This document shows positions 34,447 to 43,067 of a stretch of DNA of 64,000 bases, in pieces. Where the stretch lies: the NCBI RefSeq assembly GCF_026341125.1, contig NZ_JAPEOR010000002.1:1922001-1986000 (forward strand). Direction: 5' to 3'. The position numbers were made by a program, and so were the translations under genes. The notes beneath the pieces are model-generated. The model had not been told where the DNA came from. It saw nothing but the letters and a program-made list of their open reading frames with translations, and searched no databases. This stretch comes from Streptomyces sp. NBC_01142. Lineage in GTDB: Bacteria; Actinomycetota; Actinomycetes; Streptomycetales; Streptomycetaceae. Within the stretch, counting starts at the first letter, position 1, and each line of letters opens with the position of its first letter.

Positions 34447-36395
34447 GCACGATGCCCGTGCGGCAAAACCACCGCAAGAACCGTGCCCGTCGCATAGCGA
34501 TCGGCGCGGCGGTGGTCGTCGTGGTGGCCGGGTTCAACGGGCCTGCGCTGTGGCGCATCGGCTCGGAGAAGTACCACGACTACAAGATCAACAAGCCGGA
34601 GTACAAGGCGGCGAACGGACACTGGGACTACCTGGACGTCCCGTCCGAGTACCGGATCAACTCGATCCACGCCGCGCTGCTGCACACGGGCAAGGTGCTG
34701 CTCATCGCAGGCTCCGGCAACAACCAGAAGTACTTCGACGCGAAGAAGTTCGAGTCGGTGCTCTGGGATCCGGCGACCGACAAGTACAAGAAGATCCCCA
34801 CCCCCAAGGACATGTTCTGCGCCGGGCACACCCAGCTGCCCGACGGAAAGCTGCTGGTCGCGGGCGGCACCAAGCGGTACGAGAAGCTCAAGGGCGATGT
34901 CTCCAAGGCCGGTGGCCTGATGATCGTCCACAACGAGGACCCGGACGCGCCCAAGACGCTGCCCGCCGGCACGAAGTTCACCGGCAAGAAGAACGGCAAG
35001 ACGTTCGTCTCCAAGGACCCGGTCCTGGTGGAGAAGGCGAAGAAGGTCTTCGACCCGAAGACCGGGCAGTTCCTGCGCAACGACCCCGGCCTCGGCCGGA
35101 TCTATGTCGAGGCCGAGGAGTCCGGCAAGGAGCACGAGACCGGCACCGAGGACAACTACCGGGTGCAGGGCCTCAGCGGCTCGGACTCCCGCAACATCTA
35201 CGGCATAGCCCAGAAGCTCGCGCTCGACAAGAAGGACTTCCAGGGCATCAAGGAGGCCTACGAGTTCGATCCGGTCGCGGAGAAGTACATCACCGTCGAC
35301 CCGATGAACGAGGCCCGCTGGTACCCGACGCTGACCACGCTCAAGGACGGCAAGGTCCTCTCGCTCTCCGGCCTCGACGAGATCGGGCAGATCGTCCCCG
35401 GCAAGGACGAGATCTACGACCCGAAGACCAAGACGTGGGAGTACACCGGGATCGTCCGGAAGTTCCCCACGTACCCGGCGATCTTCCTGATGGACAACGG
35501 CAAGCTCTTCTACTCCGGCTCCAACGCCGGGTACGGGCCCGCCGACATCGGCCGTGACCCCGGCGTCTGGGACCTGGAGACCAACAAGTTCGACAAGATC
35601 CCCGGTCTGAGCGACCCGGACAAACTGGAGACCTCGGCGACGGTCATGCTGCCGCCCGCCCAGGACCAGAGGTTCATGGTCATCGGCGGTGGCGGGGTCG
35701 GCGAGTCCGAGAAGTCCAGCGAGAAGTCCCGGCTGGTCGACCTCAAGGACGCCAACCCCCGCTTCAAGGACAGCGCTTCGCTGGAGAAGGGCACCCGCTA
35801 TCCCAGCGCCTCACTGCTGCCGGACGACTCGGTCCTGGTCACCGGCGGCTCCGAGGACTACCGCGGGCGCGGCGGCACCAACGTCCTTCAGGCGCGTACG
35901 TACGACCCGAAGACCGGTACGTACAAGCGGGTGGCCGACCCCGAGGTGGGGCGCAACTACCACTCGGGCTCGATACTCCTGCCCGACGGACGCGTCATGA
36001 TCTTCGGCTCGGACTCGCTCTTCGCGGACGAGGCCAACACCAAGCCGGGTGTGTTCGAGCAGCGCATCGAGATCTACACCCCGCCGTATCTCTACCGGGA
36101 CTCCAAGCCGGAGCTGGGCGGCGGCCCGAAGTCCCTCACCCGTGGGGGCAAGGGGACGTTCAAGACCAAGGACGCCGCGTCGGTCAAGACGGCGAAGCTG
36201 ATGCGGCCCAGCGCCGTCACGCATGTGACCGACACCGACCAGCGCTCCATCGCGCTGGACATGAAGAAGACGGCGGACGGCATCGAGGTCACCGTGCCGA
36301 AGAACCGGGCGCTGGTGCCGTCCGGCTGGTACATGCTCTTCGTGACGGACGACAAGGGGACTCCGTCGGAGGGTGTGTGGGTCGAGGTCCCGTAA
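34443..36395 (+). CDS. glxA: Galactose-oxidase-like copper radical oxidase GlxA
   Basis: A 650-aa membrane-anchored mono-copper oxidase. Residues about 17-35 form one N-terminal helix. Active-site residues by alignment with galactose oxidase: C126 (MFCAGH) and Y294 (RWYPTLT) for the Cys-Tyr cofactor, the stacking Trp W293, Y506 and H507 (NYHSGS), and H594 (VTHVTDTDQR). W293 corresponds to the Trp288 of S. lividans GlxA, with a constant offset of five. The Kelch repeat (LPDGKLLVAGG, LKDGKVLSLSG, LPDDSVLVTGG, LPDGRVMIFGS) is complete. Role: oxidation of the CslA glycan, affecting aerial development. Confidence 0.95.
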   Translation: MSTMPVRQNHRKNRARRIAIGAAVVVVVAGFNGPALWRIGSEKYHDYKINKPEYKAANGHWDYLDVPSEYRINSIHAALLHTGKVLLIAGSGNNQKYFDAKKFESVLWDPATDKYKKIPTPKDMFCAGHTQLPDGKLLVAGGTKRYEKLKGDVSKAGGLMIVHNEDPDAPKTLPAGTKFTGKKNGKTFVSKDPVLVEKAKKVFDPKTGQFLRNDPGLGRIYVEAEESGKEHETGTEDNYRVQGLSGSDSRNIYGIAQKLALDKKDFQGIKEAYEFDPVAEKYITVDPMNEARWYPTLTTLKDGKVLSLSGLDEIGQIVPGKDEIYDPKTKTWEYTGIVRKFPTYPAIFLMDNGKLFYSGSNAGYGPADIGRDPGVWDLETNKFDKIPGLSDPDKLETSATVMLPPAQDQRFMVIGGGGVGESEKSSEKSRLVDLKDANPRFKDSASLEKGTRYPSASLLPDDSVLVTGGSEDYRGRGGTNVLQARTYDPKTGTYKRVADPEVGRNYHSGSILLPDGRVMIFGSDSLFADEANTKPGVFEQRIEIYTPPYLYRDSKPELGGGPKSLTRGGKGTFKTKDAASVKTAKLMRPSAVTHVTDTDQRSIALDMKKTADGIEVTVPKNRALVPSGWYMLFVTDDKGTPSEGVWVEVP

Positions 36396-36420
36396 CCGGG
36401 GCTCCGGTCCCGTAACCGCT

Positions 36421-36465
36421 CCTCGAACGCCGGACGGCTGACATCAGCCCGTCCGGCGTTCGAGG
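36421..36465. terminator. Bidirectional terminator between glxA and cslZ
   Basis: A near-perfect inverted repeat: cctcgaacgccggacgg with ccgtccggcgttcgagg, separated by about 11 bp. It lies between convergent genes. Confidence 0.85.
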
Positions 36466-36495
36466 TTCCGGGGCCCGCGAGGGCCCGGGGGCCGC

Positions 36496-37512
36496 CTACT
36501 TCGTGGCGCCGGCCAGACCGAGCGCGTACTCGGGCCACCACTCGCCTGCCCGCGGGCCGCCCCGGCACTCGCCGTCCGACTCACCGGGGCGCTTGACCCA
36601 CAGATAGGCGTCCACCAGCGGATCGCCGGTCCTGGTCGTCGGCTCCTCGCCGAGCGCGCGGCCCGGCGGGTTGCACCAGTTCTCCTTCGGATCGCCGCCG
36701 GTGTACGGCCCGTTGCCGTTCCGGCTGGTGTCGATCACGAAGTGCTTGCCGCCGACCTTCGCCGAGAGCTTCTTGCCGAACTCCTTGCTCGCGGCGGTCG
36801 GGTAGAAGTTGGAGACATTGACGGAGAAGCCGTCCGCCTTGTCGATGCCGGCCCGCTTGAGCGGGTCGAAGAGTGCGTCGGGGTTGGACCAGCCCGCATT
36901 GCCCGCGTCCAGGTACACCTTGGTGTGGGGCTGCTGCTTCAACCGCTCGACCGCGCCCTTGAGGAGGTCGAAACGCTCCTCGTGGAACTCCTGGGGTGTG
37001 CAGGAGTCGACCAGGTGCAGCACCGCGTCCGGCTCCAGGATCACCGTGGCCCGCCGGTCGCCTATGCCCTTGGCGACGCTGTCGACCCAGTCACGGTAGG
37101 CGTTGCCGTCGGCCGCGCCGCCCTTGGAGAACTGTCCGCAGTCGCGGTGCGGGATGTTGTAGAGGACCAGCAGCGCGTCCCGGTCGGCCTTGGCGGCCGC
37201 CTCGGTGAAGCCCTTGGCCCCGGCCTCGGGATTGTCCGGGCCTATCCACTCACCGACGGGCTGCTCGGCGATCTTCTTGATCAGTCCGGCGTTCTTGTCG
37301 TCGCCGTCCTCCTGGTAGGAGGTGACCTGCTTGGCGGCGTTCCCGTCGGGGTTGACCCAGTACGGATCGTTCCCCTTGGGCTGCTGGCCCACCGCGGGCT
37401 TTTTGTCCTTGTCCCCGTCGTCGGAGGAGCAGCCCGCCATCAGCAGCACCGCCCCCGTCGCGGCGACTGCCACTCCTGCTCGGGCACGCCGGCTCAGCCA
37501 ACTGCCGTACAT
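36496..37512 (-). CDS. cslZ: GH6 endoglucanase-like lipoprotein CslZ
   Basis: A 338-aa surface lipoprotein (lipobox LLMAGCSS, C28) of glycoside hydrolase family 6. The two conserved aspartates are seen: D124 in LYNIPHRDCGQ and D162 in VILEPDAVLHLV, matching the catalytic pair of GH6 cellobiohydrolases. Cysteines in pairs (C125/C171, and two near the C-terminus) suit disulfides. ATG 37512 follows gggggag. It is convergent with glxA and belongs to the csl-glx cluster, where it likely trims the nascent glucan. Confidence 0.9.
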   Translation of the reverse strand: MYGSWLSRRARAGVAVAATGAVLLMAGCSSDDGDKDKKPAVGQQPKGNDPYWVNPDGNAAKQVTSYQEDGDDKNAGLIKKIAEQPVGEWIGPDNPEAGAKGFTEAAAKADRDALLVLYNIPHRDCGQFSKGGAADGNAYRDWVDSVAKGIGDRRATVILEPDAVLHLVDSCTPQEFHEERFDLLKGAVERLKQQPHTKVYLDAGNAGWSNPDALFDPLKRAGIDKADGFSVNVSNFYPTAASKEFGKKLSAKVGGKHFVIDTSRNGNGPYTGGDPKENWCNPPGRALGEEPTTRTGDPLVDAYLWVKRPGESDGECRGGPRAGEWWPEYALGLAGATK

Positions 37513-37947
37513 CCACTCCCCCTTGGGTGCACTGTGCCCGAGTCCGCCCCCCAGGCACCTCTCCGGACAAGACCGGTCGAATCCATCCTGGCACACCGCC
37601 GCCGACGGCCACGAGTCCGTGCCGCCTTCCGACGCCGCGGGCGAGGAGCGGGTGGGAACCGAGGGCGACAGCGTGGCGACATGGGGTCATCCTTCCTCTA
37701 GGCCGGACCGGTCACCCCGCTCTACAGTGGCGGCAACGGCCCCGGCCCCCGGCCCGAGTTCCACCGGACCAACCCGAGCCTCCCGCGCCAACTCCGGGCT
37801 TCTCCCGCAGCCCGGACACCCGCGGTAGAGGACCGGCTCGGCCGGCGGCTCCGGGGGGAGCGCGTCGTCGGTCGAGTCAGGTTGGGCCCTCGACTCCCCC
37901 GGTTCGACTCCCCCGGATCCTCCGGATTCCGGGATGTCCTCTGCGGC
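37513..37947. other. 435-bp intergenic region
   Basis: Between the cslZ start and the sortase F stop. No gene found. Contains a repeated tcgactcccccgg at about 37890-37915. The cslZ promoter is expected in its first 150 bp, but boxes are not clear. Confidence 0.4.
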
Positions 37948-38619
37948 TCACTTGTCGGCGACCCCGGTCAGATACGCCGACACCACCACGTTCGCGGTGT
38001 AGGTACGCGTCGCGCGGTCGTATGCGCCGCCGCAGGTGATCAGCCGCAGCTCCGCGCGTCCTTCCTCGCGCGGGCCGTAGACCTTCTCGGCGTCGAAGTG
38101 GCTCCGGTCGAAGACCTGGACATCGTCGATGGTGAACTCGGCGACCGAGCCGTCGGCCTTGGTCACGCGGACCTTCTCGCCGGGCCGGGCGGCGCTCAGA
38201 CCGTAGAAGACGGCCGGTTTCGTCTTGGTGTCGACGTGGCCGACCATCAGGGCCGCACCCTTCGCACCCGGCAGGGCACCCTCGTCGTACCAGCCGACGC
38301 TCTGCGGCATTGCGTACGGAGGCGGGTCGATCGCGCCCGTGTCATCCAGTCCGCGGGGGACGACCGGGGCGGTGATGCCTATCGAGGGAATGTCCACGCG
38401 GTGCGGCGCGGCCACCGCCTCCAGCGGGTCGTGGGCGGGCGGCAGGGGCACGCCCAGGGGGCGGCCGACGGCCGCGACATCGCCCGTGGTGGGCGCGGAG
38501 TTGCCCGTGGGGCCTTCGGTGACCTCGCGGCCCCACATCCACAGGCCTACCAGCAGTACCGCCCAGGCCACTCCGGTGAACAGCCGGCCGGTACCGGCCG
38601 GGCGATCGGCGGAGGTCAT
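37948..38619 (-). CDS. Class F sortase
   Basis: A 223-aa membrane transpeptidase. A helix at about 13-29 is followed by the sortase fold with H128 (LMVGHVDTKT), C196 (LITCGGAYD) and R205 (ATRTYTANV). The fold and the FDAEKVYGP segment match actinobacterial class F sortases. The start ATG 38619 or ATG 38631; it overlaps or abuts the upstream secreted protein gene. It presumably processes that neighbour. Confidence 0.9.
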   Translation of the reverse strand: MTSADRPAGTGRLFTGVAWAVLLVGLWMWGREVTEGPTGNSAPTTGDVAAVGRPLGVPLPPAHDPLEAVAAPHRVDIPSIGITAPVVPRGLDDTGAIDPPPYAMPQSVGWYDEGALPGAKGAALMVGHVDTKTKPAVFYGLSAARPGEKVRVTKADGSVAEFTIDDVQVFDRSHFDAEKVYGPREEGRAELRLITCGGAYDRATRTYTANVVVSAYLTGVADK

Positions 38620-38620
38620 G

Positions 38621-39379
38621 TCAATCAGCATCCGTCCGGCGGCGGCGCGCGCTGCGGAAGGCCACGGCGACCGCGGCCACACCCGCGAGAAGCAGGCCGA
38701 TCACGGTGTGCGGGGTTCCTGGGCCCCGGTTCTCCTGCACCGCGTGCTCGGCGGCGAGAGAGGCGGTGCCACCACCGCCCGCCTGCACCGGGGCGACGGG
38801 GCTCGCGTGGTCCTGGTCGGCCGGCTGGGCCGCCTGGTCGTGCTCGTCCCGCGCCTCCGGCTCGGCATGCCCGGCCTGCCCGTCAGAGGGCGGCTTCAGC
38901 TCAGCCTGCCCGCCCTGCTCGTCGGAGGGCTTCTGCTCGTCCGGCCCGCCCTGCTCGGCCTGCCCGTCAGAGGGTTTCTGCTCGTCCGGGGAGCTGGGTT
39001 CGTCCGCCCCGTCCGGCTTCTTCTCGTCGACGACCCGGACCTTGCCCGACGCCGGGTGGTCACGGCCGTCGCAGGTGATGTCGAGGTCGTACGTGCCGAC
39101 GACCATGGCCGTCTTGACGGTCGTGTCACCGAACAGCTGTTTGTCACCACCGTCCTGGCGCGACAGCTCGGCGGCCGCGACGAAGACCCGGGACTTCACG
39201 GCGCCCGTCGTGCCGGTACAGCCCGAGACGTGGACCTTCACGCTGCCCCCAGGGGCAACGGAGGACGGGACGACCTCGGCCTTGACGGAGTCATCGGCGT
39301 ACGCGGCCGTGGCGGCGGGCGCCAGGACGAGTACGGTGGCCGCTCCTGCGGCACGGAGAGCAATCAAGCCTGAACGCAT
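38621..39379 (-). CDS. Secreted protein with repeat linker and C-terminal anchor, sortase F partner
   Basis: A 252-aa exported protein. Signal peptide 1-28 (cleavage near AYA-DD), a small beta domain (30-118) with two cysteines (SGCTG, DITCDG), and a long acidic linker (about 119-200) with repeated DEQKPSDGQ/EQGGPDEQ units. A C-terminal helix (VIGLLLAGVAAVAVAF) is followed by a basic tail (RSARRRR). In front of the helix stands NRGPGTPHT rather than LPXTG. This layout is typical of the partner of class F sortase in Streptomyces; whether it is anchored is unknown. Confidence 0.82.
   Translation of the reverse strand: MRSGLIALRAAGAATVLVLAPAATAAYADDSVKAEVVPSSVAPGGSVKVHVSGCTGTTGAVKSRVFVAAAELSRQDGGDKQLFGDTTVKTAMVVGTYDLDITCDGRDHPASGKVRVVDEKKPDGADEPSSPDEQKPSDGQAEQGGPDEQKPSDEQGGQAELKPPSDGQAGHAEPEARDEHDQAAQPADQDHASPVAPVQAGGGGTASLAAEHAVQENRGPGTPHTVIGLLLAGVAAVAVAFRSARRRRTDAD
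38850..39010. repeat. Repeat linker of the sortase F partner
   Basis: Degenerate 24-39-bp units (ctgctcgtccggcccgccctg and variants) encode the DEQKPSD/EQGG repeats. Confidence 0.6.
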
Positions 39380-39471
39380 CGTGAACCTCCTGATAGAGAA
39401 AGATTCACGCGCGCCGGGCGTTTCCGCATCCGCAGGAGCGGTTCAGTCGGCCGTACGGGCCCCTGACGTGC

Positions 39472-40251
39472 TCAAATGCGATCGACGAGATCCGCAATCG
39501 AGTCGACGACCGTGGAGGGACGGAAGGGATACCGGTCGACCTGGTCGGGCCCGGTGAGCCCGGTGAGCACCAGAAACGTCTCCATACCCGCTTCCAGGCC
39601 CGCCAGCACGTCGGTGTCCATCCGGTCGCCGATCATCGCGCTGGTCTCGGAGTGGGCACCGATGGCGTTCAGCCCGGTCCGCATCATCAGCGGGTTCGGC
39701 TTGCCCGCGAAGTACGGGTCCCTGCCGGTCGCCTTGGTGATCAGCGCGGCGACGGAGCCGGTGGCGGGCAGCGGACCCTCGGCGGAGGGGCCCGTCTCGT
39801 CGGGGTTGGTGCAGATGAACCGCGCTCCGGCGTTGATCAGCCGGATCGCCTTGGTGAGAGCCTCGAAGCTGTACGTCCGGGTCTCACCGAGCACCACGTA
39901 GTCGGGGTCGTGGTCGGTCAGGACATAGCCGATGTCGTGCAGGGAGGTGGTCAGACCCGCCTCACCGATGACGTACGCCGTGCCGCCCGGACGCTGGTCG
40001 TCCAGGAACTGCGCGGTGGCCAGTGCCGAGGTCCAGATGTTCTCCACGGGCACGTCCAGCCCCATCCGGGCGAGCCGTGCGTGCAGATCGCGCGCGGTGT
40101 AGATGGAATTGTTGGTCAGCACCAGGAACGGCTTCCCGGTCTCCCGCAGCCTCTTGATGAAGGCGTCGGCGCCGGGGATCGGCACGCCCTCGTGGATCAG
40201 AACACCGTCCATGTCGGTGAGCCAGGATTCGATCGGCTTGCGCTCTGCCAT
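39472..40251 (-). CDS. HAD-superfamily subclass IIA phosphatase (NagD-like)
   Basis: A 259-aa cytoplasmic phosphatase. The nucleophile motif is WLTDMDGVL (D13, D15), followed by FLVLTNNS, GKPNPLMM (Lys) and IGDRMDTDVLAG. The cap is of type C2. ATG 40251 follows ggag. It may act on nucleotides or sugar phosphates; a specific substrate cannot be named. Confidence 0.9.
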   Translation of the reverse strand: MAERKPIESWLTDMDGVLIHEGVPIPGADAFIKRLRETGKPFLVLTNNSIYTARDLHARLARMGLDVPVENIWTSALATAQFLDDQRPGGTAYVIGEAGLTTSLHDIGYVLTDHDPDYVVLGETRTYSFEALTKAIRLINAGARFICTNPDETGPSAEGPLPATGSVAALITKATGRDPYFAGKPNPLMMRTGLNAIGAHSETSAMIGDRMDTDVLAGLEAGMETFLVLTGLTGPDQVDRYPFRPSTVVDSIADLVDRI

Positions 40252-40331
40252 CAGACGGGCTCCTGCCGTACGCAGCTGTGCTGGGGACGCCGGGGGCACG
40301 ACTCTGTGCCGCCCCGGCGCCACCAGCCTAA

Positions 40332-41864
40332 TCAGGAAGCGGTGACCTTGACCCCGTCGATCACCCAGTACCAGTGGTTGGAGCCCGTGTAGCGGAAGCG
40401 GAAGCTGACGCTGGAGGCCCCGGACGGGACGTTCACGGTGAGCAACTGGGGCTGGGAGATCACGTCGGAGGTGTAGCGCTTGACGAGAACTGGGGCGCCG
40501 CCGTTGAAGGAGGCGAACACCTCGGCGCTCTGGCTGCCCTCCTGGCGGTAGAAGGTGGTGAAGTCGAGCTGCGCCTTCGTCCGGCCGCCGACGCCGTACG
40601 CCGGGGTGACCAGCGTCGAGTCGTACGTACCGGAGAAGGCCCTGTCGGACCACTCGTCGGAGTCGGCGACCGCGAAGACGCCCCGCGAACGGATGTTGAG
40701 CTCACGGGACTGGTCGCGCTGGGTACGGCTCCAGAACTCGTCGGTGGCGAACGCCCAGCCGCGCCACTCGGTCACACCGCCGGTGCCCATGGCGTTGTTG
40801 ATCACGGACCAGCCGCTGGGCGCGGTGTGGGTGAAGCCGAGGACCCCGGCCGGGATGCCGGTCTCGTCGACCCGCCCGCGGAGGGAGGACTGCAGGCTGT
40901 CGAAGGGGTCGGTGGAGCGCTGCTGGATCGGCTTGCCGTCCAGGCCCCAGGCGGGGTCGACGGCGACGCCGAGCTGCTGGAAGGCAGTGGCGGCGACATC
41001 AACGAGCCGGGTGTCGGCGGGCCGGGCGCCGGCGGCGATGCCGGGGCCCTGCGCGAGGACGAACGTACGCCGCTCCTCGATGGAGCTGCCGCCGTGGCCG
41101 CCCGCGTCGGCGTGCCCGTGGTCCGTGCTGACGATGACGGTCCAGCGCTCGGAGGCGTAGGAGGGCCGGGCCTTGATGGCGGCCAGGAAGCGTCCGACGT
41201 ATCCGTCCTGGACGGCGATGGCGTCGAGGTACTTCTGGCCGGTGCCGGAGTGGTGGGCGACGGCGTCGGTGTTGCCGAGATAGACGAAGAGCACGTCCGG
41301 GTTCTGGGAGCGCAGGATCGACTCGGTCTCGTTCGCGATGGTCGCGTCATGGCCCGGGTAGCCGTCGCGGTCGCCGTCGAGGACGAGCTTGGCGTCGGCG
41401 CCGGTGACGGTGCCGTGGTCGTCGAGCGCCTTCCAGTCGACGGCGGCGTACATCGACAGGTCGGGCCGCACCTGGGCGAGACGGGCCAGGAAGCCGGGGT
41501 ACTTGCCGTAGTTCTTGCCAGCGAAGGAGTTGTCCCTGACGCCGTGCTTGTCGGGCCAGACGCCGGTGGCGATGGTCGACCAGCCGGGACCCGAGGAGGT
41601 GGCGGCCATCGGGGGCGTGTACAGCAGGGAGAGTCCGTATGTCCCGTTCGTCATCAGCGACTTGAGATGCGGAGCGCTTGCCGCGTCGATTCTGTCGTGG
41701 CGCAGGCCGTCCATTCCGACGACCAGGACCTTGTCCTTGCTGGTGCCGTTGGGCAGGGTGGGGGCGGCCTGGGCGGGGGCCGCGAGGGCGCCGGTCGCGG
41801 TGACCGCGGCTGTCGCTGCGCCGGCGGCGAGCACGGTGCGTCGGGATATGCCGTTGATCGGCAC
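40332..41864 (-). CDS. Tat-exported alkaline-phosphatase-superfamily phosphodiesterase-like enzyme
   Basis: A 510-aa exported enzyme. Twin-arginine signal ISRRTVLAAGAA at 6-17. The metal-binding fold starts VLVVGMDGLRHDRID and includes the nucleophile region SSGPGWSTIATGVWPDKHGV, VYLGNTDAVAHHSG and STDHGHADAGGHGG, matching the type I phosphodiesterase/nucleotide pyrophosphatase family. From about 350 a jelly-roll-like C-terminal domain follows (FRFRYTGSNHWYWVIDGVKV at the end). GTG 41864 has GGAGG upstream. It sits behind the phosphonate operon and shares its promoter element, suggesting phosphorus acquisition. Confidence 0.88.
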   Translation of the reverse strand: MPINGISRRTVLAAGAATAAVTATGALAAPAQAAPTLPNGTSKDKVLVVGMDGLRHDRIDAASAPHLKSLMTNGTYGLSLLYTPPMAATSSGPGWSTIATGVWPDKHGVRDNSFAGKNYGKYPGFLARLAQVRPDLSMYAAVDWKALDDHGTVTGADAKLVLDGDRDGYPGHDATIANETESILRSQNPDVLFVYLGNTDAVAHHSGTGQKYLDAIAVQDGYVGRFLAAIKARPSYASERWTVIVSTDHGHADAGGHGGSSIEERRTFVLAQGPGIAAGARPADTRLVDVAATAFQQLGVAVDPAWGLDGKPIQQRSTDPFDSLQSSLRGRVDETGIPAGVLGFTHTAPSGWSVINNAMGTGGVTEWRGWAFATDEFWSRTQRDQSRELNIRSRGVFAVADSDEWSDRAFSGTYDSTLVTPAYGVGGRTKAQLDFTTFYRQEGSQSAEVFASFNGGAPVLVKRYTSDVISQPQLLTVNVPSGASSVSFRFRYTGSNHWYWVIDGVKVTAS

Positions 41865-41906
41865 GGGTTCCTCCGTCGGAGATCGGTGGAGTGTCGGCCT
41901 ACGGCC

Positions 41907-41932
41907 AACTCCCCTGATTTTTCAGGGGAGTT
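41907..41932 (-). promoter_or_regulatory. Leader hairpin of the exported phosphodiesterase gene
   Basis: A perfect 11-bp stem aactcccctga/tcaggggagtt with a short AT loop, lying between the shared 20-bp element and the 41864 start. It might terminate the transporter operon or act in the leader. Confidence 0.6.
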
Positions 41933-41950
41933 GGTCCATACCCGTTATCC
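41931..41950 (-). promoter_or_regulatory. 20-bp phosphonate-locus element, copy 1
   Basis: ttggtccatacccgttatcc matches the element at 48153-48172 in 17 of 20 positions. On the minus strand it reads as a GATAAC-type -10 box followed by an operator-like ggaccaa, with a -35-like ttgcgc 18 bp upstream. A GntR operator overlapping the promoter would explain it. Confidence 0.55.
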
Positions 41951-41993
41951 TTCCGCGACAGATCTCCGCGCAACAGGCTGCGGCAGTGAACTC

Positions 41994-43052
41994 TCAGCTG
42001 CCAGTCGCGGACTTCCACGCGTCGACGTACGACGGGAGGTTCTTGTCAATGTCCTGCCAGTCCGGCTCGAAGACGTCGACGCCGTCGATGAGCTTGGTGA
42101 GCTCGATGGCGTTCGCATCGGTGGCCTTGACGTCACTGCGGGCCGAGAATCCGCCGCCGACCGCGCTGACCTGCTTCTGTGCCTTCTCGCTGAGCAGGTA
42201 GTCGAGCAGCTTCCTGCCGTTCTCGGTGTGCGGGGCCTTGGTGACGAGCCCGGCGGCGTACGGCAGCGCAAAGGTGGTGGGCCTGCCACCGTCCTTCGCC
42301 GGGAACCAGATACCCAGGTTCGGCATGGACCGGGACTGCGCGAAGTTCATCTGTACGTCACCGTTGGCGACCAGGATCTCGCCCTTGTCGACCTTGGGCG
42401 CGAGCTTGGAGGTGGAGGAGGACGGGCCGACGTTGTTGTCCTGGAGCTTCTTCAGATACTCCATCGCCGGCTCCTTGCCGCCGAAGTCGTGCATGGCCTT
42501 GATGACGACGGCGGTGCCGTCGCCCGCGACGCCGGGCGTGGAGTACTGGAGCTTGTCCTTGTACCTGGAGTCGAGGAGCTCTTCCCAGGTGGTGGGAGCC
42601 TCCGTGAGCTCCTTCTTGTTGTAGATGAAGCCGAAGTAGTTGTTGACGACGGAAGTCCATTTGCCGTCGGTGGACTTGTCGCCACCGTTGACCTTGTCGG
42701 CGCCCTTGGGGACGTACGCCTGGAGCAGGCCCTTGGAGTCGGCCTGCTGGATGAAGGGCGGCAGGGTGACGAGGACATCGGCCTGGGTGTTGGCCTTCTC
42801 GCGGGCGGCGCGCTGCACCATCTCGCCGGAGCCGCCCTCCACGTACTTCACCTTGATGCCGGTCTCCTTCTCGAAGTCCTTGAACACCTGGTCGTACCAG
42901 CCGTCGCCCTTCTCGCCCTTGAGGCCGTCGGCGCTGTAGACGGTGACGACGTTCTCGTCGGAGGCGGCGGAGGAGCCGCCGCAGGCGGTGAGGGAGGCGG
43001 TGAGGGCGAGACTGCCGGTGACGGCGGCGATCGGCTTGAGGTGGCTTCGCAT
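41994..43052 (-). CDS. Phosphonate-type ABC transporter substrate-binding lipoprotein
   Basis: A 352-aa lipoprotein (lipobox ASLTACGG) of the iron/2-aminoethylphosphonate SBP group (PhnS-like). The mature part begins VVTVYSADGLKGEKGDG and has the typical FEKETGIKVKYVEGGSGEMVQR. It is the last gene of the operon, 15 bp behind the second permease. Family and neighbours indicate 2-aminoethylphosphonate or a derivative as ligand. Confidence 0.85.
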   Translation of the reverse strand: MRSHLKPIAAVTGSLALTASLTACGGSSAASDENVVTVYSADGLKGEKGDGWYDQVFKDFEKETGIKVKYVEGGSGEMVQRAAREKANTQADVLVTLPPFIQQADSKGLLQAYVPKGADKVNGGDKSTDGKWTSVVNNYFGFIYNKKELTEAPTTWEELLDSRYKDKLQYSTPGVAGDGTAVVIKAMHDFGGKEPAMEYLKKLQDNNVGPSSSTSKLAPKVDKGEILVANGDVQMNFAQSRSMPNLGIWFPAKDGGRPTTFALPYAAGLVTKAPHTENGRKLLDYLLSEKAQKQVSAVGGGFSARSDVKATDANAIELTKLIDGVDVFEPDWQDIDKNLPSYVDAWKSATGS

Positions 43053-43067
43053 GACGTTGTGTATCTC

